From Scleropages formosus (taxonomy: Eukaryota; Chordata; Actinopteri; Osteoglossiformes; Osteoglossidae): a stretch of DNA of 64,000 nt. Below the pieces are notes generated by a model. It saw only the letters and a list, made by a program, of their open reading frames with translations. It ran no database searches and was not told the origin of the DNA. Below are positions 48,433-60,085 of this stretch, in pieces; position 1 is the stretch's first letter; every line of letters begins with the position of its first letter. Made by a program: the position numbers and the translations under genes. The stretch lies in the NCBI RefSeq assembly GCF_900964775.1, contig NC_041813.1, forward strand, positions 31,701,105 through 31,765,104, written 5' to 3'.

Positions 48433-49088
48433 AAACCGTAGTGCAGTAACGTTGTGAGTGGGGGAGAGAGCAAGATGTTCACTTTGAGGCGAAGGGAAAC
48501 GATCCCGTGTGTTAATTATGGGCCGTAATTAGAGGAACCGGTTTGTGGCATTTGATTTTTTTTATTAAAAATTACATCTCGAGTGGTGCCTTTATAGAAT
48601 AAACACTGTATAATACAACTTATTTCAAATGTATGAAAAATACTCTTGAGTCTTTACACAAGTTCACTGAGATGAAAACGTGCACAAGTGTGCACTCTTG
48701 TCCTCAAGTAAACTTAATTTTTTTTTGCCAGCTGCAGTTTTTGTCTGCCTGTACAGCTTTTATTTGTATCATTAAAATCCTTCTGCACCTTGTAAGAACA
48801 GAAAGTCCCGATGTAGACAAAAGTGCAGAAAGACAAGCTGTTGAAGCAAAAGAGGAGTTAGAAAGCGAAACTTCTCTGAGAGCCTGGGCTCAAATGTGAC
48901 AGGGCCATACTCATGTATACATGCTACGAAAATTCAAGATGCATAATTTCCTGGTTTTTTTTTTTTTTTTTTTTAAAGAAATGAATGCAGTTATGCAATG
49001 AGGCCAAAATTTAAGGAAAGCACTGGCGTAATCTAAAATCCGTTGCACGAAATAAAGCCGTTCCTGCCACATCCCTGTCCACGTCCGC
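48433..49088. other. Convergent 3' regions of the Harbinger-derived pair
   Basis: AT-rich untranslated sequence with a T-run at 48956-48975. Nothing resembling a transposon end is visible here. Confidence 0.55.
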
Positions 49089-49978
49089 CTAGCTGCAACC
49101 GCTCTCTTTGGGCAGCTCGGCATTGGCGTCCTCGGCCAGACTCGAGATCGCTCGGGCCAGATTGTTAATGGCTTCGATCTTTCGCTCCTCCAAGGCCTTT
49201 TGTTGCGTCCACATGTTCATTTTCCTCTCCTGCAGCTCGAGATACAGCTGCAGGACGTCCTGGGGAGGACGGGAAGGGAAAGGGGTGGTGGGCAACGGCA
49301 GGTTCGGAAGGATTGGCGTGAACCGCTTGCTGGCCAGGGAGCTGCTCAGCTTGGTTGGGTCCAGCTTCGCCTTCTTCTGCGCCTTGTCCTCCCCCTTGCT
49401 CTGGCCCAGGACCTTGTGCATGGCCTGGAAGAACTCCCAGTGGACGTTGTGGGTGCCCAGCCTCTTGGCTCTCTCGGCGTTCTTCCTGTACGTCGCCAGC
49501 ATGTTCCTCCACTTAAGGTCACATTCGAAGGCTTTGACCGTGACGTCGGGGTTGCCCGCCGCCCGCAGCTCGCCCGTCACCCTCTCCGCCAGTGTCTCCC
49601 ACAGCTTCTTCTTCTTGCACACGGGCCGGCTGAACTCAGAGTCCATGGAGAGGCGTGTCCGAACGAGCTGCCAAGTGGCCTGCAGCGTCCACACGAACTC
49701 TGCAGGGAAAGTGAGAGGGGGGTCACAAGCAGGTGTCAGAGAGGGGAACAGGCGGTGGACAGAACCACTGCATGGAAAAGCACATTTTCATGCCAGATAA
49801 ACCATTAAAAAAATCTTCATTGCGCCAGGATTACACAGCTCGTCTTGTTTTTTGGACCTTCACAAACACTGCCGCACTCACCTCCTCTGCTTCGATCGTG
49901 GCCCCCATTGGCGGTCGCGCTCCACGTCTCGCTGGCGCCTCCAGCGCTTTCCCGTCCGCTGCTCTCAGCACTTTCCAT
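49089..49978 (-). CDS. Trihelix Myb/SANT-like DNA-binding protein, probably Harbinger-derived
   Basis: Two exons, 49882-49978 and 49089-49699, join inside a Glu codon and give 235 residues. Residues 33-120 form a trihelix (Myb_DNA-bind_4 type) domain: W36, W42, the KKKKLWETLAERV helix with W66, then FECDLKWRNMLATYRKNAER with the C-x3-KW pattern and a closing HWEFFQAMHKVLGQ. A linker rich in Pro, Lys and Ser follows. Residues about 175-225 (LQLYLELQERKMNMWTQQKA, LEERKIEAINNLARAISSLA) look like an amphipathic or coiled-coil tail for protein contacts. Autonomous Harbinger transposons encode such a Myb-like partner, which takes the transposase to the nucleus and DNA; NAIF1 is the human example. 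The gene could instead be an unrelated MSANTD-type factor. It is 656 bases from the transposase-derived gene, tail-to-tail, and head-to-head with armc5. Confidence 0.82.
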
Positions 49979-51354
49979 GGTAGGACACCGGAACCGCGGA
50001 GTGACGCAGCTGCCGACTTGCGGTGGATTTCAGCAACACCCAGGATTCTCCGATGACTTTTTCCCCCTTCATCAACTGAAGCGATGATTATAACAACCCC
50101 GCGCTCTTTGGAGGAGCGAAGCGAAAGGCGGAACGGAAATCAATATATAGCGGCGCAGAATTATGGGATTTGTAGTTCCGTCAGCAAGCTTTGTTCCGCT
50201 ATAGCACTTTTATACGTTTCAGTTTCAGGGTACTCAGCTTAACGGTATCCACATATAGAAACCTCTAGTTGATTTTGTTGTATTTTAGTTTTACTGTGCG
50301 GCTCACTCAGCGCACACTGTGTCGATGGCGTGTCAGGAAGAATTACAATTCCCAGGAAGCCGCTTAAAGACCCGCCTCTCCGTCCCTCCCTCTCCGGCCG
50401 CTGCCTTCCTGTTTGTTATTTTGCTGAAATGGCGTTAGCAGCTAGCTAAGAAGATTTCGTTTGGGCTCTTAAAATAAAAGCGGTATGTAGACACGCTGAA
50501 AGGTCTAGAATATGCACTGAATGCTTAGTTAAGGAGTAAGCAAGTAAAGGGGGGGAACTGCTGCCTTCGATCGTCGTGCTGTTTATTCTCTCGGCCTGAT
50601 CACTTGAAAGGGTTTATTGAGGGAGGCTGTAGTGGCGCTTCGAAACTACACGTCCCAGCTCCCTCGGTCCGGGTAGGTCACGTGATAGCGAGCGGTCTGT
50701 CTGGGCATGCTGGGTAGTTTAGTTTCGTTTCGTTTCGATGTCATCGCCTCTTTTGCCATGTTCAAGAGCGAAGTTGCTTTTGTTGTAATTAGCGCTGCAA
50801 ACATTAACACGCAGTTTGAAATGTTTACTGGTCAGCACATAAGACGTAAATATTTCCAAGTTAACAGTACTGTAACGACCCCGCGTTACTGCTTTAGGAG
50901 AGAGTGTGTGCTTATTAATATAAGTAGTTGCATTATGGGAAATAATGTTAAATGTGTGTGTGTGTGTAACCACTGGGGGCACTTACGGAGAAAATAATGG
51001 GGTGGCTGTGTTTGCCAGGGTGTTGAGAAGAGTTAGGGGGCACTAGATAGATTGGGAAGGTTGTTTGTAAGTGCAGGTCCTCAAGGAACGGTGGTTCTTG
51101 GACGGAGAGCATTTATCTTGTGCCGATGTCTGAATAAATCGTTCGTCATGAACGCTGCCTCCGCGTCCTTCTTCGCCCCATCCAAACCCACGGCGCTGCA
51201 CGCCACAGTACTTTAAAACCCTAATTTAAAAGGAAAATAAGAGGAAAAAGTATTGAGGTGTAACAGATGGCACGATTAATTTAACTTTCCCTCTTCTTGC
51301 TTTCCATTTGCACAGGGCTGAGGTTTGTTGTGGAAATGTTGCCGCTGTATCGGC
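49979..51354. other. Myb-like gene/armc5 shared promoter region
   Basis: This spacer holds the promoters of two divergent genes. Four ZNF143-like sites are seen, and a TTAAAATAAAAG leader with GCGGTATG near 50480 may mark an armc5 non-coding first exon. An acceptor-like 'tttgcacag' ends at 51315, shortly before the armc5 start. Simple GT repeats lie near 50953-50968. Confidence 0.5.
50161..50718. promoter_or_regulatory. Cluster of four ZNF143-like sites
   Basis: Sites are at 50161-50176 (TTATGGGATTTGTAGT, minus), 50344-50360 (TACAATTCCCAGGAAGC, plus), 50645-50660 (ACTACACGTCCCAGCT, plus) and 50705-50718 (GCATGCTGGGTAGT, minus). All match parts of ACTACAnnTCCCAGnATGC. The cluster lies between two divergent genes. 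Binding is inferred from the motif. Confidence 0.5.
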
Positions 51355-54300
51355 ATGGAAAACGAGAAGGTGGCTTTTAGCAAAAGTGAGGCATCAGTGG
51401 CAGGTCCAGAGTCCTCTCTGTCCTGGTGCCTGTCTCAGCTCCAAAAAGCAGAAAGCACGGTGAAGGGTGCCGGCCATAGCGCCGAAGCGGATGCAAAGGA
51501 AAGTTCGAGGAAAGCCCGGGCTGCACTTTGGAGGGCTTTGGTAGCCATTCGAACGCAGCACACAAAAGGCGGCAACGCAGGCGTCGGCCGCTTCCGCACA
51601 CGTGGTGGGCTGAGTCCTCTCCTGAAACTGCTACGCCGCTCAACGTGTGATAGGAAGACTCTTGACCTGGCACTCAGCATCCTGGCCAACTGCTGCACGG
51701 AGAGCGAGACACGAGTTGAGGTGAGGGCAAACGGTAAACAGAAATTCATGCTGGATCTTAAGAGTTAGCAGTGCTGCATGTAGTAGCTGGAGACTCTGCA
51801 CTCTGTGATTTGGAGAAATAAGGAGTTCTTGATGCATTACAGCAGTTGTCAGTTGATTGCAATATGAATATTTCTCCATCCCCAGGTGCGGAAACTAAAC
51901 GGAATATCTGTAGTGGGTAAGTGAAAGCACCTCTCCCTACCCCTCGTCTACAAGGTTTGTGGTCATCACGAGATTTTTGTGGTAATGCTCGTGTTCTCTC
52001 AATTGTCTGTGCAGTGGAGATCCTTAAGAATGTTACTGTGGAAACAGTCCGGAACCGTGCTGCACGCGCCTTGGGAAACCTGGCCATTGACCCTGAGAAC
52101 TCCGCGCTCATCCATTCAGCCGGTTGGTCCAACTGTCATGGACTTTCTGTATGGTAGTTATAGGACTTTGTCGATGAGCACTGGAGTGAAGTATCCATTG
52201 GAGGTTGTAAAGAGTGCAGGTTGTTTTAGTGATAAATGTTATAAAGCCATGCTGTTTTTGAACTCCACCCATGTTTTCCAGGTGGTGTGCCACTCCTCCT
52301 CCAATGCCTCCCTGTGTCTAGCCTTCCCTTGGCTTCTCCCACTCTGACCTCAGCACTTTCGAAAACTGCTCAGCTGGAGTGCACGCAGTCTGCAGCCCGT
52401 GCGCTACTGTACCTCTCAGACACCCCGTCCAACCGGCTTTCGTTGCTGGTACAGGGTGCCTTCCCTGCTCTGGCTCAGCTACTTGCCCCCGAATATCCCC
52501 ATGCGCTGCGGCGGGCTTCTCTGCGGGCCTTGCATGAACTGACAAAGGGTTGTGGGGTCGAGTGCGCCAGGGAGGCGGTACGGTCCGGGGCACTGACTCA
52601 GCTGGGGGATCTGGCCTTGGGAGGGACCGAGGAGCCATTGGCAGAACTTGCTCTGAAGATCTTGGCCAACCTGTGCTCCCAAGGCAGCCTCCGCCCTCAC
52701 ATTGGGTCGGTAGGGGTGATCCCAAAGTTTGTTCAGGAGGTGAAGAACGATCTTCCAAAATCCGGGCTGTTCTTTCGAGCCCTCTGTTTGTGCTGCAAGG
52801 AGGCAGTTAACAGGGTCAAAGTGAAAGAGAGTGGCGGACTGGAGGTTTTGATGGCCTCTCTTGCTGTGTCTCAGAGTCACCCCTTTACCCGATTAGCTAT
52901 TTTGGCATTTGTTGACTTTGTGTATGATGAAGCGGCACTGGAGCACCTCCAGGGACTGGGGCTCGTGTCGTTACTCGTGGCCAGACTGGTAGCGCTGGCC
53001 AAAGGGGAGTGCTCGATGGCGGAAGCATCAGACACACCTTCTGCGTCCTCGTCCTCTGACCCGATGTCTAATTCCTGTTTTGAGTCCTTTGATTTTCCAC
53101 CACTTGAGATGAGCAGAAAGGATGAAGGAGGAAAGGAGTATGGACAGGAGTCATCCAGTTTCCTCAGCTTGAGGCGAGTAGATCCATTTTGCAGTATATA
53201 AAATGGTGTCTCTACAAAACCACCCTGTTTTATCCATTGACGCAAGACCTTTCCGTTGTCTTGCTGATGATGTCGAGTCTTAGGACTGTTGTCTTTTTGC
53301 TTGTTGCTGTCTTGTCTGAACCATATCCTCCTCTTGTTCCTCTAGGTCCTGGCTACTGTCCGAAGGGTTGATCTCCTGTGAGGGGGAGCTGCAGGCCCCT
53401 TCAGGGAGTGGAGAGGGAGAGCCAGGCAGCTCTCCTGCTACTCCTCTCTCTGATAGGCTTTCCCTTCTCACTGGCCTCTCTACATCTATGACTTCTCCTA
53501 CCTCCTGTACACCTGGCCTGAAGAGCACCAGCACATCTCCTTGCAAACAATTTCCCGTCTCCACCTCAACCCCAAAAAGCTCTCTTAACTATGCTTCGGT
53601 CTTTCGGCCAACACCTCCATCTCCTTCTAAAGCTTCCTCACCCAAGAAAAAACCCAGGCATATTCTAGCCTCATCTCCTACTGAGACTCCTCCCACACTG
53701 AAAGGCCCTACTTATCACCACCCTTACCATCCTGAGCCATGGACAGCTGAGTCACCCATTTTACTCTTGCTGTCTCGCTTCTCCCAGTCTGTGGACCCCA
53801 GTTCAGCCCTGATAAACTCGGGCACCATCTCTGGCCTACTGTACTACCTCACACATCACACGGACCCCAGCAGCAGGTGCTTCCGTGTGCTGTGCCGCTT
53901 GAGTTGTAACCCCAACTGTTTGGAGGGCTTGGTGAGAACCGGGTCAGTTGCTCTGATCTGGTACCGCTTATGTCTGCAGGAAGGACAAGAAGAAAAGAAG
54001 GGACAGACGGGTAGGGTGAAGGCCAAGGTTCGACAGCTCGGTAAGTGAAGTTGACCCGGCTCCCAAGGTGTGTGTCGGCGCTGGTGGAATGTATGAGCTA
54101 TGTCGCCGCAATGTTACGTGACCCTTTTGAAATGTTCTTTGCTTCCTAAATGTGGACTGAGTAAGGCCCTTTATTTGGGACATGTTGCAGGTAATGCTGT
54201 GCTGAATAACCTGCGAGTACAGGGTGAGTCCAGTTTTGGCTCGGGAGTGCTCACCCACATCATGCTGTCTGGTTCGGACACAGACAAACTCTACTGCACC

Positions 54301-56738
54301 TTGGCCCTGCCACTGATTAACCGGTATGTTGACACGTTCTCTTTCTTGTTGCCAAGATCCGTTGAGCTGCTGTTAACCATGTATCGCATTCTCTGTGTTG
54401 AGCTGTTTTGGCCTGAAACTCATCACTGTGGCCTCTGGTTGTGAATAGTAGAAATTAATACATAAATAAGGAGACCTAAGTACATTTTGATTCTGCGTTG
54501 AAATGAGCGTCTCCAAGGTGACTTAGTGGATGATGAAAAACCAGCTATATAAGGGAGAAGGATCATCGTTAAGTCCCCCCCCCCCCCCTTTTCTTTTCCC
54601 CATAATGAGGTTGTACAGGCTAAAATGATGTTGCACTTTGTATTGTGAATGTCTTCACCTGGTTTTAATGCATGTTAACTCTTCCTGCTCCTAGCAACAA
54701 AGCTCTCCTCAGGAAACTGCTGATGGACCACGGGGGTTTGCAGCTGGCTTTTGAAGCCCTCAGTTCTCTCGGAGATGATGATGATCAGATCATTGGGAGG
54801 TGGGGGGCCCTTTCCAGTTGGCTCCAAACCCCTCAACCTCCATCTTTCTCCCACCTTTGCTCACTCTACTTCTCTCTGCTCACCGAATGCCTGTTGAATC
54901 TTCTTGGATGTCCCACATTGGAACTGAACATGGATATCGAATTTAAGTCAGGGAGTTTACCAGCACTGAGCAGTCCCAGGCTACGGAAAGGGCAAACCGC
55001 TGAGCCCCCTCCTGTCAAGAAACAGTGTCCTGCCCCCTCTTGCCCTTACCTCGACTCCAAGTTTGACCTCATTTTTCTGCTGGATGACAGCACCCAGGTT
55101 CCAGCAAACACTGAAGCAATAGCAGGGGATGGTGAAGGCGAGGCCGGGTCTGAGTACTTCAGGGCGCTTCTGAGGGGTGGATTTTGGGAAGCTAGGCAAA
55201 ATTCAGGCCAGAGAATCCCGATGAAGGATGTCACATCTCACATGCTTCTGCCTGTTCTGCACTACCTGCATGGCTGCTCTGTGAGTAGTGCAGTAGAAGA
55301 AGAGGACCAAAAGGCAGATGCCCAGGTGAGGGCAGGTTCTGGGCATTGTCAGATTCTGGGTGCTTTGACTTGTGGGGTGCTGAGAGGGTGGAAGCAGAAA
55401 AGAGGAATGGAAACGGATTCATACAAGGAGGGACTATTCCCAAAGACCCCCTTAGCTGAAGCCATGAAGGGAGCAAACATGTTTCTGGTGTCTGGGCTAC
55501 AAAGGGAACTTGAGGATTTGGTCGTGTCCGTGTTACTCTCTTTAGCAGGTTCACAGCCTCTGCTTCCGCTTCCGGATACTCCCAGTCTTCCGAAAGGTTC
55601 TGACCTACCGTCACTTCATAAGTCGCAGGGTAGATCCGAACAGGACTGTAGGACACAGTCGGTCGGGGAGAGTGCAGTGGAGATTTTTTCCAGAACAGAG
55701 TCGGAAGAACAACTGAGCTTTGAGCACGTTGGGAAGTTTAAGGCACCGGCAGAAGTCAAGATGCGGCGTGAGGAGAAGGGCTGCGATTCCAAACCGGAAA
55801 GCCGACATCAAAGGAAACCAAGCTTTCTCATAGGGACTGGCTGTGAAAGAGGACCGGATGGACAGCAGACGTCACAACGGAGTTCTGCATTAAAATCCAA
55901 ACGTGACGGTAAAGCCTGTTGTGTGGCTGACGACTATTCCCAGCTGGAAATAGCTTTGGGTTCCTGGTTGAATTCTGAACTGGTGTTTGAATCTGATGGG
56001 AAGTTTGGGGATGTGGTCAGTGCTGCAGTGGATGGGGGTGCATCAGACAGCTCTGAATTGCAGTGCGCATCTCTGTGGACACTGAGCCCCAAGATGGCCA
56101 CAAAGGCAGACTGCAGCTTGGAGACGCTGCTGAATTTACGTTCGGGTTCGGGTTCGAAGTTGCTTTGCAGGAGGGACCAGAGGAAAAACAGGCAGCTGGA
56201 AACAACAACCCAGCTGTGCCACAGCTCTCAATGCAGTTTTGGCTCAGATTTGATTGACATTTACAGCGATGTGTGTTCCTGCTGCTGTACGCATGCCACA
56301 CCAGATGCCAAATTCCAAAGGAACTTGAGCCAAACGTCGGGCCGGGACAGCAGCACGTACTCCACGACCAACCAAAGTTCCTCCGACCCCAAAGCAGCCA
56401 GAGTTGCAGAACCTAAGGCAGGCAAGGATGCGAGACAAGTGTCCAGAGAGGAAAGTGTGAGCGCCGAGCGCCCGAGGCTTGACTCCGCGTCCGACACAGG
56501 TGAACGGAGTTGGCCCCTGGGGACTTGTCTGCCCCCTTTGTACCGCTTTGCTCAGCTGCACGGTTATACGCGACTGGCCCGGACATGCCTCTCCGTCCTG
56601 CTGCGGCCACAACGGTGCAGTCGGCGTCCCCCTGCCTCCGTCACAGCCGACTGCCTGCGTCAGCTCGCTGAGCAAGAGGACTGCGTGGAGGGCCTCAAAC
56701 AGGACCTGCTGGCCCTTGCTGCCCAGGTGCTCAACTGA
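51355..56738 (+). CDS. armc5: armc5, armadillo repeat-containing 5
   Basis: ARMC5 is an armadillo-repeat and BTB protein that serves as substrate adaptor of a CUL3 ubiquitin ligase; it limits RNA polymerase II subunit levels and is a tumour suppressor in human adrenal cortex. Exons: 51355-51720, 51886-51916, 52015-52122, 52282-53173, 53346-54040, 54191-54323, 54695-56738. Armadillo repeats include TRGGLSPLLKLLRRS, KTLDLALSILANCCTESETR, VRNRAARALGNLAIDPENSA and ELALKILANLCSQGSLRPHI; a second half begins SWLLSEG. The last exon holds the BTB-like part (LDSKFDLIFLLDDSTQV to MLLPVLHYLHGCS). It then has a fish-specific insert of roughly 300 polar residues before the conserved end RFAQLHGYTRLARTCLSVLL. 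Intron 4 has a GC donor (AG|GCGAGT at 53174). A second ATG in frame at 51325 would add ten residues. AATAAA at 57136-57141. Confidence 0.93.
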
Positions 56739-57577
56739 TGAAGCTCTTCTGCAGAGGCAGCACCTCTCCTTGTGACACCATAGCCTTGGCAATATAGATG
56801 TAAGTTGTTAGTACTTTATTCCCCATAGAGAGACTGGTTTCTACTAGACAATATGATACAGTAAAGTTTAAGCCGTAGAATGTGTAATTTTTCTTGTAAT
56901 TCTAGCTTCTGAGAGAGGAATTTAACAAAATTCTATGTAACAGTAATATGATAGGGATAATGCACATTTTTTGTACTTTTTTAATTTTATTTTGTGCAGG
57001 ATATTAGTCCCTTACTGTAAATTTTCTGTTTAATAGAGGCCACGTTAGAGTGGTTTATATTGTAAATTCTATACTGTTTACAGAGAGAGGAGGAGGTAAT
57101 GAGGATTATTCTCCCTTTTGACAGTTTAAGTTCTGAATAAATGACCATTAAGGTGCTGCGTCTGCTTTCTGCGTTTGTTTCTTTTTTTATTGTGTCAAAT
57201 ATCTTTCCATTTCCTTTCTGTATGTAGTGCCAGCTCTGGGAGCCAAAATGTATCTCACTTTTCAGCGGATGTAAGTGAACCCTGAGGCTGTAAGTTGTCC
57301 TGCAGTTACAAGTATGCATGTAAGGGCCCAGAGCAAGTGCCCGTGGCGTTTGAAAGGGAGGAGGCACACAGCGTAAAGTGAAAGGGAGGGGGGTGGATCT
57401 GCTGTCTCTGTTTCTGGAAATAAGCACTAGCAACCACACTTTACTGCAACATCAGCTTGATTTTATTTATTAATCATTGGTCAGTTGGCCCCGGGAACGA
57501 TGTGTTTGGCTGTGTTTGTCCATGTGGCGATACCCAGTGAGTGTTTTTTGCCAGGTGGATGCCAGGTGGCCCTGTGC
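56739..57577. other. Convergent 3' regions of armc5 and cox6a2
   Basis: The armc5 3' UTR ends near 57160. Minus-strand AATAAA signals (TTTATT at 57462 and 57466) probably end cox6a2. No gene or repeat is recognised. Confidence 0.6.
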
Positions 57578-58627
57578 TCAGTGGTGGGGTCCCTCATAAC
57601 CGGTGGGCAGGGGGTTGGTGTGGGAGTTGTGGAAGAGGGAGTGGTTACCATCTCCCCATGGGAAGGGCTGCAGGAGAGGGAATAAGAAAGACAAGGTGGA
57701 GCAGTCGGCACCAGACATCATTCCAGGCCACAGTGGACCTCTTCTTTTTACTGTTCAGGCATTTATCTGGCCCATAAATCAACTTTCCTCATTTCGGAGG
57801 GTGAATAAAATTTATTTTAAAACCTCAAGGAGAGGAGTCGGGCACTTTTTAATAACTATGACAGTGACACACTGACCTGTTTCCCTAACAGCTCAAGTGA
57901 ACACAAGACTACACCTGGGGTTTTCAATCATATGTGCCAATATCTGTTCCCGTAATTCCTCTGATCCAACACAACTGTGCCTCATCTAATGTTTCCTTCC
58001 CCATGAACTCAAGTTTTACTGAGAGGAAGAGGTCTTTCGAAGGTCGGTTACCTTGGTGCGGATACGCAGGTGCGGGTAGGAGATGAACTCGGGCGGGTCG
58101 TGGGAGCCGTGCTGCATCTTCAGCCAGGCGTTGGCCATGCACACGCCAACTCCGGGCAGAGCCACCACGAAGGTCAGGATCTTCCACGTCCTTGCTGGGC
58201 AGTCGGTGGCATCAAAGCCATGCGTTACAAGACTGCTTTACTGCTGACGACAGCATCAGCTTGCAGAAGGAAGCACAGGCTGGACTCTCGCTATGAGAGA
58301 AGAACAGCTCGGGCTGTGCGTGCGTGTGGACCACCTGATAGAGGTGGGCACCCAGGTGCGTAACCACGGCACCCAGGCAGAGCAAGAGTGCCCACTTTCC
58401 ACACACTCCAGATAAAGATAAGCCCAGCGTGTGGTGAGAACAACACAAATTATGTTTTGTGTTCAGGTACACAGTGGTATTCAGGTGGTGCAGAAAGAGG
58501 TGCTGTATGGTGGCGACGGTTGAGTGATGACTGAACAACAAATACCTCCTCCCTCGTGACCCCCGTGAGCTGCTGCTGCAGAGGCAAACGCTCGTCTGAG
58601 CAGGGTTGCGGTGGAAGCCAGCGCCAT
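57578..58627 (-). CDS. cox6a2: cox6a2, cytochrome c oxidase subunit 6A
   Basis: Subunit VIa is a nuclear-encoded single-span protein of mitochondrial complex IV; the 6A2 form is the heart/muscle isoform in mammals and binds adenine nucleotides. Exons: 58546-58627 ([27 protein letters not shown]; an Arg/Ala-rich import leader), 58052-58194 ([20 protein letters not shown], the membrane span, then [13 protein letters not shown]), and 57578-57667 ([29 protein letters not shown]). The blocks HLRIRTKPxPWGDGNHxLFHN and NPLPTGYE are diagnostic of COX6A. The isoform suffix rests mainly on linkage to ARMC5, which is close to COX6A2 on human 16p11.2, so it is less certain than the family. Confidence 0.92.
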
Positions 58628-60085
58628 TGTCCTGACGTACAGGCAAACGGGAAGAGGAATGACCCCTGATCATAACACAGTCCATGAATTTCACTGTAAA
58701 TGTAACCCGAAAAGCAGCGACACAATTCCCCGTGTATCCAGGCACATATTCATACAAGCTTCATCTTTGGGTTTTTTACAGACTGTTTTGACCTTTAGTT
58801 GACCATACAGTCACGACAGAGACATTTGTTGCGTACCAGCGTGAAGCGCACAGAAACACAAAATAAAACACAAAACAAGCAGGCACTGCTGGTTGGATTC
58901 AGGCCAGAATTGCACAATCATTCAAACTGCGCACGGTCCTCGGGAAAGAACACGGGTCCCCTTCCACTTGCTTCCTTTTGTTTCCCCATATTATTTCTAG
59001 GATATTCTACCTCAAGTAGCTTAGTGACACTTAAAAAATACACCATTGTAGTACGAAATACTATTTCATCGGGTGGGTGAAGGCAGTTCTGCAGGAATGC
59101 GCTCCGCCCGCGTCACGTGTGCCGATGAAGAACCCGGTAGACTTTGGTGGTCAGTGACCGAGACCCTCAATAAGACCTCAGGAGTGTTTTGAGCGGTAAG
59201 AAAAAGACACGGCTCGGTCACAACACATCGAAGTTTTGCAACCCCTGTGCTGTCAGCTTCTGGATATACGTTGCATATTTAAGAGTTATTTACTGAGTTC
59301 AATAAAAGTTGCAGCTTTCAACCTGAACTCGTTCTAAATGGCTTCTCTTTCCCTGCGTGTCGGTAAGAGTGTGTCCGTACCTCTTTCTCTTCCCCCTTTT
59401 CACCTCTTTGTCTGTCCGTCCTTCAGTCTGTGTGTCCTTCGGCCTCTGCTCAAGTGTGTTTCCCCACCTCCCGCCCCCAGCAGGCCTCGCAGTCTGTCCG
59501 CGTGCCAAGAATCCTCCAGTTTATATTTGGCAGAGAGGTGGCCATAGTGAGCACTGGAGTCTGAGAGAAAGAGTGTGGGGGTGTGTGTGTCTTGGAGCGG
59601 GCCAGCTTTCTGAGTGCAAAAGTGTGTGTGTGTGCACCAACTTTGTGTGCATACGTGTGTGCGAGGGCATGCCATGGAATCAAATTTCAAACTCAGCCAT
59701 TTCCATAACATGCTTATCAATTCTTGTTTGGCTCTCCTTTTCAGAGTCAGCTGTCCTCTGATTCTTATTAGCTTGGTATACCTGTATAATTAAATTTATG
59801 TTAAAACGTATTTAACTGCAATTTAAATTTTAATTCCCATCAATATTTAAGTTTTTCGGTTGCCACCCCGCACTGCGGTACCAGCAGTTTAACGACGTCA
59901 CCTCAGCGCCGCGCCGCGCGGGTACGTCCACCCTCGTTGCGCATGCGCCTCTCCCCCAGCCCCGCCTCCCCGCACAGGTGCGCCAAAGTTAAATAGGACT
60001 GCGGGAGCGCGTGCCTGCGTCCGTGCCAGCACGAGCTGGGAGCACGAGCTGTGTGTGGGGCGTCGTCGGAACGGTTCAAAGGAAA
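58628..60085. other. cox6a2/patl2 intergenic region
   Basis: The cox6a2 promoter is probably within 58628-59200. The patl2 promoter is the CpG-rich block 59880-60085. Short CT-rich and GT-rich simple sequence fills 59340-59670 and produces open frames that are not genes. Confidence 0.5.

Noticed and set aside
46507-49978. A live, autonomous Harbinger transposon
   Set aside because: No terminal inverted repeats or 3-base target duplication are visible near 46.0-46.5 or 50.0 kb. The transposase frame has introns and lacks the first catalytic acid, and the two genes have separate promoter-like regions.
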